Shown piece after piece: positions 1-11,146 of a DNA stretch of 64,000 nucleotides. The notes under the pieces were generated by a model. It made no database searches and was not told where the DNA came from. It saw only the letters and a list, made by a program, of their open reading frames with translations. Within the stretch, counting starts at the first letter, position 1. Each line of letters starts with the position of its first letter. The stretch lies in the NCBI RefSeq assembly GCF_030247195.1, contig NC_080672.1:84194113-84258112 (forward strand). The letters run 5' to 3'. The translations under genes and the position numbers were made by a program. Origin of the DNA: Topomyia yanbarensis (lineage: Eukaryota > Arthropoda > Insecta > Diptera > Culicidae).

Positions 1-1174
1 TTTGTATACGTTCTAGTTTCAACGGCATGGTATGGTGCTCACACTTCCACAGCATACTCCAGAACACTTCTGATCAGGGAACAGTAAAGTGCTTTACGTG
101 CGTAGAAATCATCGAAGTCCGCCGTGTTCCGCTTTAAGAATCCCAGCATTCCGAAAGCCTTAGCAGTTGTCGCGGTGATATGATCGGAAAAGCTCCTATC
201 GAAGAGCACTCCCTAGTTACGGATCGAGTCGACGCTTTCAATTGTTCTTCCTTTTAGGCTGTATTCATAACGTCCTGGAGTAAGCAAGCGTCCGATACTA
301 ACTACTTTGCATTTATTAACGTTGGCTTCCATTCCGTTAAGCGTGCATCATTCTTGAATAGTACAGATATCTTCTTAAAGCACTACGGCGTCAAGTGTCG
401 AAGCGATAGTTCGGAAGATTTTGAAACCGCCCGCGTATAGCAATTTCCCAGACTTGAACCGATTACAGATATCGTTAATAAACAAAATAAAAATAAGCGG
501 GCCCAGATGACTGCCTGGCGGGACACCTGTGGTTGTTCTGAATGTGCTTGAGCGCGTGCTTTTTATACTCTCGAATGCCAAGTGATCGGAAAGATACGAC
601 TGCAACCAGTTAGTCAGCCAGGTGGGAAATCCCAAACGCTTTAATTTCAGGATTACGATGTTGTGCGGTACTTTGTCGAAAGCTTTTGAAAAATCGATGT
701 AAATTGCATTGACCTGATGACGCTTTTCGACGCCGGGAAACACCATAGAAGTGTAAGCTATCAGGTTAGAAGTTGTTGATCGTTTCGTGACAATCCCGTG
801 TTGATACTTCGAGATAATGTGGGATGCAGCTGCATACGTGACGTTGTAGACCAGCTTTTCGAGAACATTGGAGAGACAGTTGAATGGGAATGGTTGCAGC
901 TTCTTTCCATGCGATAGGAAAAATGCCTTCAGCGAGATTGCGATTGTAAATGATGTACACTGGAACAGACAGCACATGGGCGCATCTTTTTCTTAATTGG
1001 GGCGAGACATGATCGGGGCCAGGCCCTTTCGACGAATCGACGACGGTCAGAGCCTTCAAGTCTTACAACGGGACGAGGGAGATTTATGTTGTACGATGGC
1101 AATGTTTCGAAATTCTCCTCCGAAGGTACGGTATAGTCGCTTCTAAACACTCCGCGAATGAAATCAGAAAACAA
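1..1174 (-). pseudogene. Jockey-type non-LTR retrotransposon, reverse transcriptase remnant
   Basis: This is the RT part of an ORF2 from a Jockey/CR1-like non-LTR retrotransposon, read on the minus strand. Visible in pieces are the N-terminal block SSKGPGPDHVSP (about 990-1050), fingers/palm YIDFSKAFDKVPH (about 660-705), GVPPGSHLGPLIFILFINDI (about 475-535), and C-terminal text such as LGFLKRNTADFDDFYARKA and RSVLEYAVEVWAPYHAVE, which runs to the window edge. The normal F/Y-A-D-D catalytic box reads YAGG at about 426-437. Frames change near 1040 and inside 850-980 (a deletion joins two RT blocks), and a stop falls at 375. The copy is therefore dead. It continues directly from the endonuclease remnant upstream and is cut by the window start. 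Family assignment is from motif recognition. Confidence 0.88.
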
Positions 1175-1176
1175 AT

Positions 1177-2016
1177 TTACGGAAATTTGGAATCCACCCT
1201 CCTGTTGACTCGTTTCAGTGGATCCTTTTGGCGGAGAATATCATATACTTTGCCATAGAACAGCGCGACTGTGTCGTCAAGCTCATTACAACACATTAAG
1301 TCGATCCAGTCGACAGTGACAATCAGTGCGGAGATTTCGTCACTGTTAAAGTCAAGATCGAGGTCGTCAATTGAATGAAATGAATCATCTCCAGTTTTGG
1401 TACGTACATCTAACCGCAGGACTAACGGTTGGCGGTGAGGATCGACTTTGAGAAAAGCAGTCGGAGGTTCAAGCAACTCTGCGATATCGGTGTTGTTTAC
1501 GAATGCAAGATCGAGGATCCTCCCGTTCACATTCGTCAGGGAGCAGATCTGGCACAGACCGCCTGCAACCATAGACTCCGTTACAGCTATTTCTTGTTCC
1601 AAAGAGGCATTAATAGGTAGGTAACATTTTAGATCGTTGTCGAGCGACCACTGAAGGCGTGGAAGATTGTAGTCTCCAAAGACGAGAACAGTGTCGGTGC
1701 TGCCAGCCTTGTCTAGAATTGTTTCAACGGCATTAGCGTGCGCGTGATAGAAATCCGGATCACTATTTGGCCTTAGATAAGCACAGCTAATATATACAGA
1801 TTGATTCGGGAGGGCGATATGCACGGTGATTTGCTCCAAGCGTTCAATTTCAGACAAGCTTTGCTGGGAACCTGTGAGGTTTAGGACGCCATCGCCTCGG
1901 CGCATATGACTGGTTGTTGAGTTGCGGTCGCAGCGGTATATTACGTAGTTCGACGAGAGCTCAGCATTTAATACGTCTTCACGCAGCCAGGTTTCCGACA
2001 ATGACGTCGTAGTCAC
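1177..2016 (-). pseudogene. Non-LTR retrotransposon endonuclease (APE-type) remnant
   Basis: A 279-codon open stretch carries the endonuclease N-terminal half of the same ORF2. It shows LSETWLREDVLNAELSSNY near the start, RCDRNSTTSHMRRGDGVL, the central block ISCAYLRPNSD, VFGDYNLPRLQW (the GDFN-like motif of apurinic-type endonucleases), and GRILDLAFVNN. The catalytic SDH-type box is degraded: 'KVDPHRQPLVL' stands where SDHxPL is expected. The first residues are in frame only from a GTG, so this is a continuous remnant and not a real start. A frameshift lies just upstream, where DYDVIV-like codons are out of frame. The element appears 5'-truncated a little beyond 2016. Confidence 0.85.
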
Positions 2017-2439
2017 TAGAAGTAAGCGTTAGACGGAATTCTTGTGTTTTCGTTCTCATTCTTCTTACTGGTAGTAAACGGAAAGAAACTGCTCAGAATG
2101 TGCGGCAACTTCGGGAACAGGCAATACAGGATGTAAAACGCTAGGTGTTTGAAGGCAACGAATGGGGCATTTTTCCGGGAAACCGTGCGTGCAGATTAGT
2201 TCACTAAGCGGACGATTCACTAGAAAATATAAGCATTTATCCGCTATCTACAATCCGAGAAATATTTGTTTCTTCACCAACCGTTGAATTTATATCCGCT
2301 GGTGGGAAACTTGTTAAAACTCCGAAAACCAGATTTCCAAATGATTCAACCGAACCTCGTTCCTGTTTGACTGTTGTTCATTTCATGTAAATTTCAGTTG
2401 CAAATCTTTAACTGAATATTCGTGAAATCAGTTGACACT
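2017..2439. other. Unassigned spacer between two retrotransposon remnants
   Basis: About 420 bp with no coding signal, hairpin or tandem repeat that I can support. It separates the minus-strand ORF2 remnant from the plus-strand ORF1 remnant, so one or both old insertion boundaries must lie here, but no target duplication was seen. Confidence 0.4.
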
Positions 2440-2760
2440 AGGTGTTTGAAGTGGGCTAGATTTCGAAAGAACTGACACAGAAATATTGAGTCGTGGCAAA
2501 TATCTCGAAAGTTCGCCCAGATAAGCTCAGAATTATGATATCCCGTCCAAATCAAACAAATGGCATTGCTGACGGCATGTGTTTTATAACGGACTATAAC
2601 CGCGTCTACATATCTGTCCACATAGTTGAGATCGACGGTGTGGTCACCGATTCGAGATGGTTATGCATGTGGTGAAGGGCTTGACCCCTTTCTCCACTAT
2701 GTGAAAATATTAAATGGTAATCGCACTAGACTGGACAAAATTGAATGTACTCGTATCGGG
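2440..2760 (+). pseudogene. Jockey-type retrotransposon ORF1 (nucleic-acid-binding protein) remnant
   Basis: A plus-strand fragment of the ORF1 (gag-like) protein of a Jockey-type non-LTR element. The readable core is ISKVRPDKLRIMIS followed by YNRVYISVHIVEIDGVVTDS (about 2496-2655), then a frameshifted tail with VKIL. The same protein is present on the minus strand at 44.8-45.5 kb (ISKVRRDKLRIVIS, YRIYMPTHKVKIDGV), and the two align codon by codon, which is the main support. In living elements ORF1 binds RNA and forms RNP particles. No zinc knuckle survives here. The orientation is opposite to the ORF2 remnant at 1-2016, so they are separate insertions. Confidence 0.72.
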
Positions 2761-3098
2761 TGACCTACTTAGCTAATTGAAACGAAATACTTCTTGAAAC
2801 GGTAGACGCACGTTCAACTGGTTTGTACTGAATACATGCAAATGTGGCAAAATCGCAGAGAATCATGGTTACAACAATCTTTTTTTTACAGAAATACTAA
2901 AGAGAGCTTCCCCATTCATTATCACAAACCATGCTCTCTTGGCTCGGGAAAAGTTCGACTATGACGTTCCCCATGTGGGGATATCTATTACTGTCCATAC
3001 GAACTATAGACGGATAAAAATCCTTGTACAGGCTACAATTTGTCTCTTGAAAGGACACCAAATGTAATTCCTCGAGGAAGCGCTGGCACAAAATCGAG
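2761..3098. other. Unassigned sequence downstream of ORF1 remnant
   Basis: No independent coding evidence. It probably holds further decayed ORF1 sequence, because the next block (3099-3185) is also found beside the other ORF1 copy at 44.7 kb, in the same relative orientation. Confidence 0.35.
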
Positions 3099-3185
3099 GT
3101 CCAGAGCTTCCATCGCTATCAGGAACACCAAAAATCCCAAATGGCTCAACATTTCAACCAGTGATTCAACTTAGTGTAGGGCTGA
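3099..3185 (-). repeat. Block shared with 44655-44745 (retroelement-associated)
   Basis: Read on the minus strand this segment contains AAATGTTGAGCCATTTGG and GGTGTTCCTGATAGCGATGG. The plus strand at about 44680-44740 reads AAATGTTGAGTCATTTGA and GGTATTCTTGGAAGCGCTGG. Both lie just downstream of an ORF1 remnant in matching relative orientation, so they are probably the ORF1/ORF2 junction of one element family. Confidence 0.55.
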
Positions 3186-3676
3186 TTGGGCCTTGGTTGG
3201 GCACCGGAAACTTTGTAATCCACGATCTTTGCTACAGCTTTAAGGATATGCTTAACCATATGCTCTACTGCATATGACTATGATTTCTGTTCCATTGATG
3301 TAACTATGCAACAGTGAATACGAGTGATAAAGTTAACAATTTGACTGGGACTGACAGGCCATAGCGAACTCTTCTGATATGGTTCAGAACCAGTTCTACT
3401 ATTGTCGATAAGTTGAATAAAGTACACGATTTGCTCTTGGGTTGCATCCGAACATGCGAACCATTGGCGTAGCTTGCAAACTTACTTTCCAATAAACATT
3501 GTTCTGCCGGATGTGAGTCCAAAAATGTCAAAGAATTTGTAGCATTTTTCCAAGTGCAATTGCAGTATCCTGGTCAGTACACTAACTGAACATTGCAAAC
3601 TCAATTATCGCGTGGCTACTGTTCAGCGCGCTGAGTATTATTCGCGTGATCTTTGTGAATCCGATTTCGCAACTTC
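3186..3676. other. Unassigned sequence
   Basis: No supported gene, hairpin or tandem repeat. Short open frames on the minus strand (for example 3304-3531) match no family I recognise. Confidence 0.35.
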
Positions 3677-3861
3677 ATCTATCTATCTATATCTATATCT
3701 ATATCTATATCTATATCTATATCTATATCTATATCTATATCTATATCTATATCTATATCTATATCTATATCTATATCTATATCTATATCTATATCTATAT
3801 CTATATCTATATCTATATCTATATCTATATCTATATCTATCTATATCTATATATATATATA
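3677..3861. repeat. TATATC hexanucleotide microsatellite
   Basis: An almost perfect array of the hexamer TATATC (about 25 or more uninterrupted units) starts in a TATC tract and ends in a TA tract. Two forward frames stay open through it and would encode (Tyr-Leu)n or (Ile-Tyr)n. This is a consequence of the repeat and not a gene. Its near-perfect regularity implies recent expansion. Confidence 0.97.
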
Positions 3862-4160
3862 AAAGTCAATGTTTGTATGTATATGATTTATGGACTCCCA
3901 AACGACTTAACCGCTTGCCGTAAAAATTTATACGTAGTAGGCATTTGTTATGGATTGTGTTTGTGTGCTATTGGTTGAGGATTATCTGCCCACCAGATGG
4001 CGCTACAAAACATATTGTGTTTTCCTCCTATTACGTTGAAAGTCGCAGCAACGCGCGATGGGTATTAGCTAGTATCGTATATAATTGCGTATCCGGATTT
4101 TTCGTTCGATATACAAAGGAGGGGAGGTGGAACTCAAGGATATGTTATTGTGCTTAGCCC
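3862..4160. repeat. Probable interspersed-repeat body next to the microsatellite
   Basis: The sequence after the microsatellite (ATGATTTATGGACTCCCAAA, then CGACTTAACCG) has the style of an arthropod repeat family in which a simple-repeat tract leads into an 'actcccaaacgacttaaccg' body. I recognise the style but cannot name the family, and no second copy was found in this window. Confidence 0.35.
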
Positions 4161-4609
4161 AGTGTGGTAAAGAGCTATAGAGTTTGCTGGGAGCATCTGA
4201 GAACCAATTGGATTATAGAGAAAATGGACCAGTATTTTTGCAGTATCGACGATCGATCTTTGTAATTTCTGGCGAAAGGGGGGGGGGGAGGGTAGGATAT
4301 TCAATTGAACTATGCCTTGCAAAAGGTCACGGCAAAAGTTTATAAATCGAAATCGGTTTCAGCCGAATTTGAATGACAATATCTCCTCGGGGGTTCTGTT
4401 ATCTCAATATCCGCTCTTCGAGAAGTGTCCTTTGATCCCTTGGGAGTGAAAAGAATTCTTCTATGTTGTATGTTCCCTGTGATGTTATTTTCTGTATCTC
4501 TGACTGTACCAATTCCCCAATTCTTCCAATCAGAAAAATGAAGAAAAGGCAAATCACAACAAGGTGCAAATCTCCGATCGTCATGGGCAGCGTGCCATTT
4601 GAGCCAGTC
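4161..4609. other. Unassigned sequence with a short poly-G run
   Basis: A run of about 10 G at 4277-4287 is the only local feature. No gene or repeat boundary could be supported. Confidence 0.4.
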
Positions 4610-5310
4610 GCTACTGATGCTTGATTTTAGGTTCTTTGACTCTTTAAATTTATGTCTTTGAAGTTTGGCATTATTGGATCTTTTCTTCTTTAAACTTCCG
4701 GAGTGTTGAAACTTTCTGGATTCTTCGGTATGTCGGTTCTTTTGAATCTTCCATAAATTTTTGAATTATGCTATTCAGGAGTAATAGGATCTTTTAATGT
4801 TTAAATAATTGAATATTCAGATCTTTCAAGTAATGCAGCGCTACATCTTTAGATAGTTGGGTTGATACGTCCTTGAATCTTTGGATTGAATTTTTGGGTT
4901 CTCGTGTCTTTAAGCTCTTTTGAATTTTTGGAACATTGTATTGGTCTTCGAGTCTTCCGATCTTCTGATATTAAGATCTTTGATATCTGAATATTTTGAT
5001 CTTTGCACCAAAATCATCGTTGTATCCTTGCATGTTAACTTCTATAGTTGAATTATTAAATTTTTTAACCCTGAATCTTTCGATTTTTGATCCTTTCATT
5101 CTTTGAATCTTTAAATCTACGAATCGTTGCATCTCTCAATCTATGAATTTTCGAATCTTTGAATTGTTGAATCTTTCAATCTTGAATCTTAAAATCTTTG
5201 AATCTTTGGATATTTGAATTTTTGAACCTTTGACTTCTGAATATCTGAATTTTTAAATTTCTTTATCTATATTCTTTATTTAATTTTGAATCTTTTCTCT
5301 AGAAATGACT
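4610..5310. repeat. Degenerate GAATCTTT-type simple repeat
   Basis: Variants of TTGAATCTTTGAATCTTT recur throughout, most regularly at 5090-5240. The period is short (about 8-10 bp) and imperfect, as in an old diverged microsatellite. The motif resembles that of the larger degenerate block at 21.3-24.7 kb. Confidence 0.75.
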
Positions 5311-6489
5311 ATGTCGAAATATAATTGAGCCTTCCATTTATCAGTCCAGAGACATTTCAATCCACCAAGGATTTGATTAATGTCTCGCATTTCCGATACC
5401 GGTACCAACTCACCGACGGACTACGAAAAGGCTAGACTGAAAAGTTTTGCCGATTTCTAACTACCTTGCCTTCTTACCCTGCTAACGATATCATGTTTCA
5501 TTGATTTCCCAATTTTCTCTCATTCACACCTTTTACGACATCACCCGGTAGTCGGTAACACTGCGCTGCACTGGTTGGTTGTCAGACAGGCGTACTAACC
5601 CCGGCCCACACACAATGAACCAGAATGAATGGAAAAACAAAATAAAGAAACACCTTCTTCGTTTCGCTAGGGCAGCCAAAGGCTGATCCTCCTCCTCCAC
5701 ACAATGTGACTTGGTTATTATCTATCCAGGGACGACGACGATGACGGCGACGACGAGTGAAGTGAGCGAGTATATTGATTCAGCAATAAGCACCTCTTCT
5801 TGCTCATCTCAACTTCACTACATATCACATGGTGTTTTTCAACACATCTCTTCTCGGTCACTATTACTTGCCACGGCTTGTTGAACCATAACCAGATTTA
5901 TATTATAGTTGGTAAGTTAATATTCAATTTGTTTTGCTTTTTTTCATTCTGCTAAGCTACCACTTCTCGATGCAGTTGAAATAGAGGTGTTTATTATTTT
6001 GACCCACCTTGCTTCCACGGCACCAGCATTGGCTCAACGTTGCTACAACAGCCCCATCCACCAAACGGCACAGTGATTCTCCGGTTCATCTTGGCATGAA
6101 TGAACATATTCCACTCGGAAAATACTTCTGTCATCATCAGTGTCGACTGGCACACATACGTTTAGTTCTCTCCCGCATCTGCTATAGGAGGCGCTTTTAC
6201 GCTCTTTCTCTTGATTTATGATCTCTATTATAGCAGCCCACTACCGCTAAGCTCATCTGTTTTTGGTTCTCTCAAAGTGGTGGTGCAATGCGAATTGAAC
6301 AGCAAATCGATTCATCTATAAGGGAGAGAATTGTTTTGTTAAGGATCATCGATGTTATAAAAGATCCTGTGGTTGAACTGTTAAAGAATGGCGTGGGCTT
6401 TAATTTCGGAGGCACGGACATAGAACATCGAAAAGGTTATTGTGTACCTGAGTGCTGGATACTGTTATGGTTGATACAGGGTGTTTAAT
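5311..6489. other. Low-repeat, unassigned DNA
   Basis: A stretch without recognisable transposon sequence. It contains a GACGACGATGACGGCGACGA trinucleotide-like tract near 5731-5752. Small open frames at 6009-6221 and 6288-6488 have no recognisable motif and are not called. It could be single-copy intronic or intergenic DNA. Confidence 0.4.
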
Positions 6490-6610
6490 ATGGTCTATTT
6501 AGGAATCATTCATAAATCACGTGCACTTAAATTTTACACTTTTTACCCCCTTCAATTCAAACCCCCCCCCCCCCCCCTCCCCTTTCCCAAAAATGTATGT
6601 AGACTTCTCC
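6490..6610. repeat. MITE-end-like sequence with a poly-C tract
   Basis: GGAATCATTCATAAATCACG at 6501-6520 resembles the terminal repeat of the G-rich MITE at 13386-13687 (GGGATCATCCATAAATGACG). It is followed by a C-rich run at about 6560-6583. This fits the complementary strand of a damaged relative; only one end is recognisable. Confidence 0.4.
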
Positions 6611-7804
6611 ATTTTTTTAAATTGTGGAGAATGTGTAATTAGCGAGAAGTATATTACAATATATTACAATATATTAAAATCAAACAGAAGACATTCAGTC
6701 CGGTTTGAACCTTCGTTCGATCTGGCCTCAAAACTTGATAGCTCCTGGTTTGCCTCGACTTTTTCAACAGCGACAACCTTTCTCAGGACACCGTGTATTT
6801 TTCTCAAACAGTCTTTCTCATTTTCTATTAAATCAGTTTTTTTTTCAAGACTATAACGGTTTCCAAAAATATTTCAGCCTAGTGAAATATTTAATTCTAC
6901 CAGAAAGGTCGTGTGCCACATATTAAAAATAAACGAAAAAGGGTAACTTCTCCCCAAGAAAATCCAATTGATTGTAGCAACTTATTCGATGTTTTATTCG
7001 AGTGTGAAGTTGAAGAAATTGTTATCTTCCACGTATTATGCGTAACGCCAATGATAAGAAACACCGATTTCTTTCGCCGATAACAGTGATGATCTCCGAT
7101 TTCAGAGCGTTCGGCGTTCCTTTCGGATTGAAACCCTCTTTTCAGATTGGTCGGAGAGGAGAACGTCGAGTTGCAGCGGATAGACTCATTGACCAAAAAC
7201 GCCTTCTTCTGTATGTCACGGACAAGTTATTTCAATTTTATTCATGCGATTTCTAAACAGATAGACCATTCAAGGCATTGTGGTATTAAGTGTTTTTGAT
7301 GTAAAAATGTCTGAGGAACAAGATGGCATTAGAATTTCCAAAGTTAAAATATATGTATTGAGAGAAAAATTAACTGTTAATATTTAACTGAAAAAATCGC
7401 ATAGTTGGCAGCACTGTTGCCAAAAATTAATATTTTTTCTAGATTCCTTGCACAATTTTCTTCAAAACCCATCTTGCGTTTTGATTCTAGAGTAAATAGA
7501 ACCGGAGATAGGATTAACAGAAAATCAAAGGTTTTGGCAATTTGTCAAAATAGGGGGTGCTCTCATGGACCGAGGGGTCATTCAATTGACACAAAAATTT
7601 GGATTTTCATATATTGGCCCTAGATGAACAATCCTTCAAAATTTGGTTCAAATCCATGAAAGTCGATAACACGTGACTTGATCACTTCGCTTGGAATGAC
7701 CCACATAATGAAACTAAACAAATTATACAGCTAACTTATACACGTACAAGACGGGATAATGTAATATTCGTAAGATTAGGGGGAGGGGGTCATTTAGTGT
7801 TGTT
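6611..7804. other. Unassigned AT-rich sequence
   Basis: No gene or clear repeat. Short open frames (6705-6926 and 7405-7623 on plus, 6897-7196 on minus) lack recognisable motifs. A G-rich patch near 7780-7793 may be a fragment of a G-rich MITE. Confidence 0.35.
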
Positions 7805-8430
7805 TACCTTTCTCAATAGAAAGGTATTGCAATTGCTTTGAAAACCGACTTTTTAACGGATGCCCGGAGAGCCGAGTGACATATACCATTCGATCCAGTT
7901 CGCCGAGTTCGGCAAATGTCTGTGCGTGTGTATGTATGTGTGTATGTGCATCTGTGTGTGTATGTGACCAAAAATGTCACTCATTTTTCTCAGATATGGC
8001 GGAACCGATTTAGACAAACTTAGTCTCAAATGAAAGGTACAACGTTCCCATAGGCTGTTATTGAATTTCTAATGGATCCGATTTCCGGTTCCAGAATTAC
8101 AGGGTGATGAGTAGGATCACGCAGAAAATGTCGATTTTAATAAATTCTGCAATGAATGTATAAAGGTGAATTTTTTTCCAAAATATGACCACAACTGCTT
8201 CGATTTGTAGTATTAGGTCACTATCATCCATTGAAAGTCTCTTTGGCCACATTAGCCACCATCATCGGTTCCGAAAGCCCCGGCGGAAGCATCTAAATTC
8301 AGAACAACAGTCACATCGGTTTCTCGGAGATGGCTAGACCGATTCAACCAAATGAAAGGTATTGCGCCCCTGTAAATTGCTATTAAATTTCATCCCAATC
8401 CGACTTCCGGTTCTGGAGTTACGGGTTGTG
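7805..8430. repeat. TG-rich high-copy mosquito-type interspersed repeat
   Basis: Hallmarks of a family I recognise as very common in mosquito DNA: CTTTCTCAATAGAAAGGTAT, an AGAGCCGAGTGACATATACC segment, an imperfect (TG)n tract at 7920-7964, AGATATGGCGGAACCGATTT, and ATGAAAGGTACAACGTTCCC. A second half (8330-8420) repeats the 'agatggctagaccgatt...aaatgaaaggtat' theme. I cannot give a family name. No coding potential is seen. Confidence 0.6.
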
Positions 8431-8439
8431 GCGTGCGAT

Positions 8440-9079
8440 CAACATACAAACGTTCGAGTCCTTCGCGATCATCCACCCACAACCACCATCTCGCAAACAG
8501 GATAACATCCCGGTGACTAAGTGAATGGTTTAGCACTTATTAATTTACAAACACGGTCTCAAGAATGAACCTCCAAATCCCCGTGTTCGCGCAATCATGA
8601 ATCGGTTTCGTCCGAAAACCCCTTTTCTCGGCCCTAGTAGCATAAGTCCGATGCCTTCAGCTAGACCAATCAAAAAGATGATGCTCATATTCACTAAACT
8701 ACACGTTCCATTGCGACATAAAAATCGAATTTATACACATGACGTTACATACACGCGACAAATAAACATACAAATGCTGCAACATATCCGTACACCGAAA
8801 ACTAAATAAAAATGTGAACGTTTTAGTACTTACGAGTTTACAAACGCGTTCTCAAACGCGAACCCGCAAACGCGCGCGATCTTGAATCGGTCACGTCCGG
8901 AAATCTTTTCCCTCCATTCTAGCAACTTATATTCATTACATTCAGTTATACCAAAAAATAAAGCTCGTATCCACTAGACAACACGTTCCATGGCGACATG
9001 ACTGGGAACTCTAGTGATATGGCAGAACCCACTTTGTTCTCGAATTCGAACCGTACACGAAAAATTAAGTATCAGATCA
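8440..9079. repeat. Interspersed repeat (family H), left part, interrupted by a TIR element
   Basis: This sequence (ACGTTCGAGTCCTTCGCGAT, GGTCACGTCCGGAAATC, CACGTTCCATGGCGACATGA) is closely repeated at 63560-64000, with related but more diverged text at 42930-43330. It stops abruptly in AGTATCAGATCA at 9079 and resumes with CAGATCACGGTCCGCG at 11147, so the element at 9080-11146 was inserted into it. The first ~190 bp duplicate the later part (two 'acaaacacg...aatcggt' sections). Family unidentified; no protein signal. Confidence 0.6.
9073..9079. repeat. Target-site duplication, left copy (CAGATCA)
   Basis: The seven bases CAGATCA precede the left TIR of the 2.07-kb element and recur exactly at 11147-11153, after the right TIR. 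Confidence 0.75.
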
Positions 9080-11146
9080 CACTGATAATATAAATTCGTA
9101 AATATTATGAAATTGAACCTAAAATACACGAATTTTTTCGTCGTTTTCTGCAACGAAGTATTTTCGTGCATTGTAAATAGTAGGTTTCGTTCATTTCATG
9201 AACAAGAATGGCCGCTTGGTGAACGAAAGCTTTCGTAAATTTTACATATTTGGTATACACTGCACGAATGTTATTGTTGATATCGACATTATTTTTCGTG
9301 AATGAAACGAAATGTTTTGTTTATTTTAATAAACACTTGTGTATATTACGATCGATTGCGTTGGTTTCACGAATTCATTTCGTTCATAATAGAAAAATTT
9401 TCGTATTTATTAGCATATTATTTTTGTAATTTGGATCTTTTGAGATCGATGTTTGACAACACCGATTTTTTTTTAATTTAAAAAAATCGATCTGGCCAAA
9501 TCGATTGTATTGTGGTATGAAGAAATGGTCGTTTGATGGACGAAAGTTTTCGTAAATGCTACTTATGTAGTGTACATTGAACGAATGTTATCGTTGATAG
9601 CGACATTATTTTTCGTGAATGAAGCGAATAGTTTCGTTTATGTATATTACGAACGTTTTCGTTGGTCACACGAATTCATTTCGTTCATCTTAGAAAAGTT
9701 TTCGTATTCGTTGGAATATTATTTTTTTTAATCCGTCTTTTAAGATCGATTTATGACAACGATTTTTTAATCTAAAAGGATCGATCTGGCAAAATCGATT
9801 TTATTTCAACCTGCTCGCCTCTATAGAGGACTAGAAAGTTTGTGGTGTGAAGTAATGGCCGCTTGATGAACGAAAGTTTTCGTAAATTTTACATATTTAG
9901 TGTACGTTGCACGGATGTTATTGTTGAAAACGATGTTATTTTTCGGGAATGAAACGAAATGCTTCGTTTATTTTAATAAACGTTTGTGAATATTACGAAC
10001 GATTTCGTTGGTCGCATTCGATCTTTTAGGATCGATGTTTGACAGTACCGATTTTTTTTAATTAAAGGGATCGATCTGGTAACATCGATTTTATTTCAAC
10101 CTGCTCATCATTATTGAGGACTAGAAAGATTGTGATGTAAAGAAATGGCCGCTTGGTGAACGAAAGTTTTCCAAAATTTTACTTATTTAGTGTACACTGC
10201 ACGAATGTTATCGTTGATAACGACATTATTTTTCGTGAAATGTTTTGTTTATTTTAATAAACGTTTGTGTATATTACGAACGATTTCGTTTGTCTCACGA
10301 ATTCATTTCGTTCATCTTAGAAAAGTTTTCGTATTTATTAGCATATTTTTTTCATTCGATCTTTTGGGATCGATATTTGACAACACCGATTTTTTATTTA
10401 AAAACCCGATCTGGCAAAATCGATTTTATTGTGGTATGAAGAAATGGCCGCTTGATGAACGAAAGTTTTCGTAATATTTACTTATTTAGTGTAAATTGCA
10501 CGATTGTTGTCGTTGGTAACGACATAATTTTGGTAAATGAAACGAAATGATTCGTTTATTTTAATAAATGTTTGCATATAATACTAACGATTTTGTTGGT
10601 CGCACGAATTCATTTCGTTCATCTTAGAAAAGTTTTCGTATTTAATAGCATATTATTTGTACATTGCTCCAGCAGAGAAAAACTCGAACTTCTTCATACA
10701 AAACCAACGAGCGATGGCTCAACTGGATCCGTACTGCTCCGGATTATGGATCAAATGGAAGCGAAAGAGGTTCAGGAAATCTTCCTGAAACCGGAGGACA
10801 CGGATACGGTTACTAAATAGTCAGACCGAGATAGTCGTGATGATCAACAATTATTGAACCATATTCTACCTCTCCTTTGACGTTGACGGTTTGACGAATG
10901 ATGCTCGTAAATATTACGAAGACTTTCGTATATAGCAGTGAACAATTCGTTTGCCTAATGAAGCCGTTTCGTAATAAGCCAACGAAAGTCGTTTCGTGGT
11001 TTTCACGAAAAACTCGTAATAAAAAATAAAAGTGTTTCAATTGAACTACGAATGATTCATCATATGTATGAAAAAATTCGTATATTTTATGAAAATTGTC
11101 TGTACGAATCTAATTCGCAGCGATTTACGAATATATTCTATCAGTG
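9080..11146. mobile_element. 2.07-kb non-autonomous TIR element with internal tandem units
   Basis: The left end is CACTGATAATATAAATTCG; the right end, reverse-complemented, is CACTGATAGAATATATTCG. The inverted similarity runs about 25 bp with small indels. The element is flanked by a 7-bp CAGATCA duplication inside a recognisable host repeat. The interior is rich in CGAAA/TTTCG and contains five tandem ~300-bp units. No transposase-like ORF exists, so any mobility must have used an enzyme from elsewhere. Seven-bp duplications and CACTG-type ends recall Galileo/1360-like P-superfamily elements, which also carry internal tandem repeats; that assignment is inference only. Confidence 0.72.
9205..10665. 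repeat. Five tandem ~300-bp units
   Basis: The landmark AATGGCCGCTTGATGAACGA (with small changes) begins at about 9208, 9525, 9855, 10145 and 10444, giving spacings of about 317, 330, 290 and 299 bp. Each unit continues through GTACACTGCACGAATGTTAT, ATTCATTTCGTTCATCTTAG and, in most units, a GATCGAT...AAATCGATTTT hairpin-like segment. The hairpin segment resembles the hAT-like MITE at 33.3-33.6 kb. Confidence 0.85.

Noticed and set aside
3612..3978. 103- and 110-codon frames encoding (Tyr-Leu)n and (Ile-Tyr)n
   Set aside because: They are direct translations of the TATATC microsatellite with no flanking protein-like sequence.
9205..10665. Possible CRISPR-like or bacterial repeat array
   Set aside because: Units are ~300 bp with no short repeat/spacer structure, and the context is eukaryotic transposon DNA.
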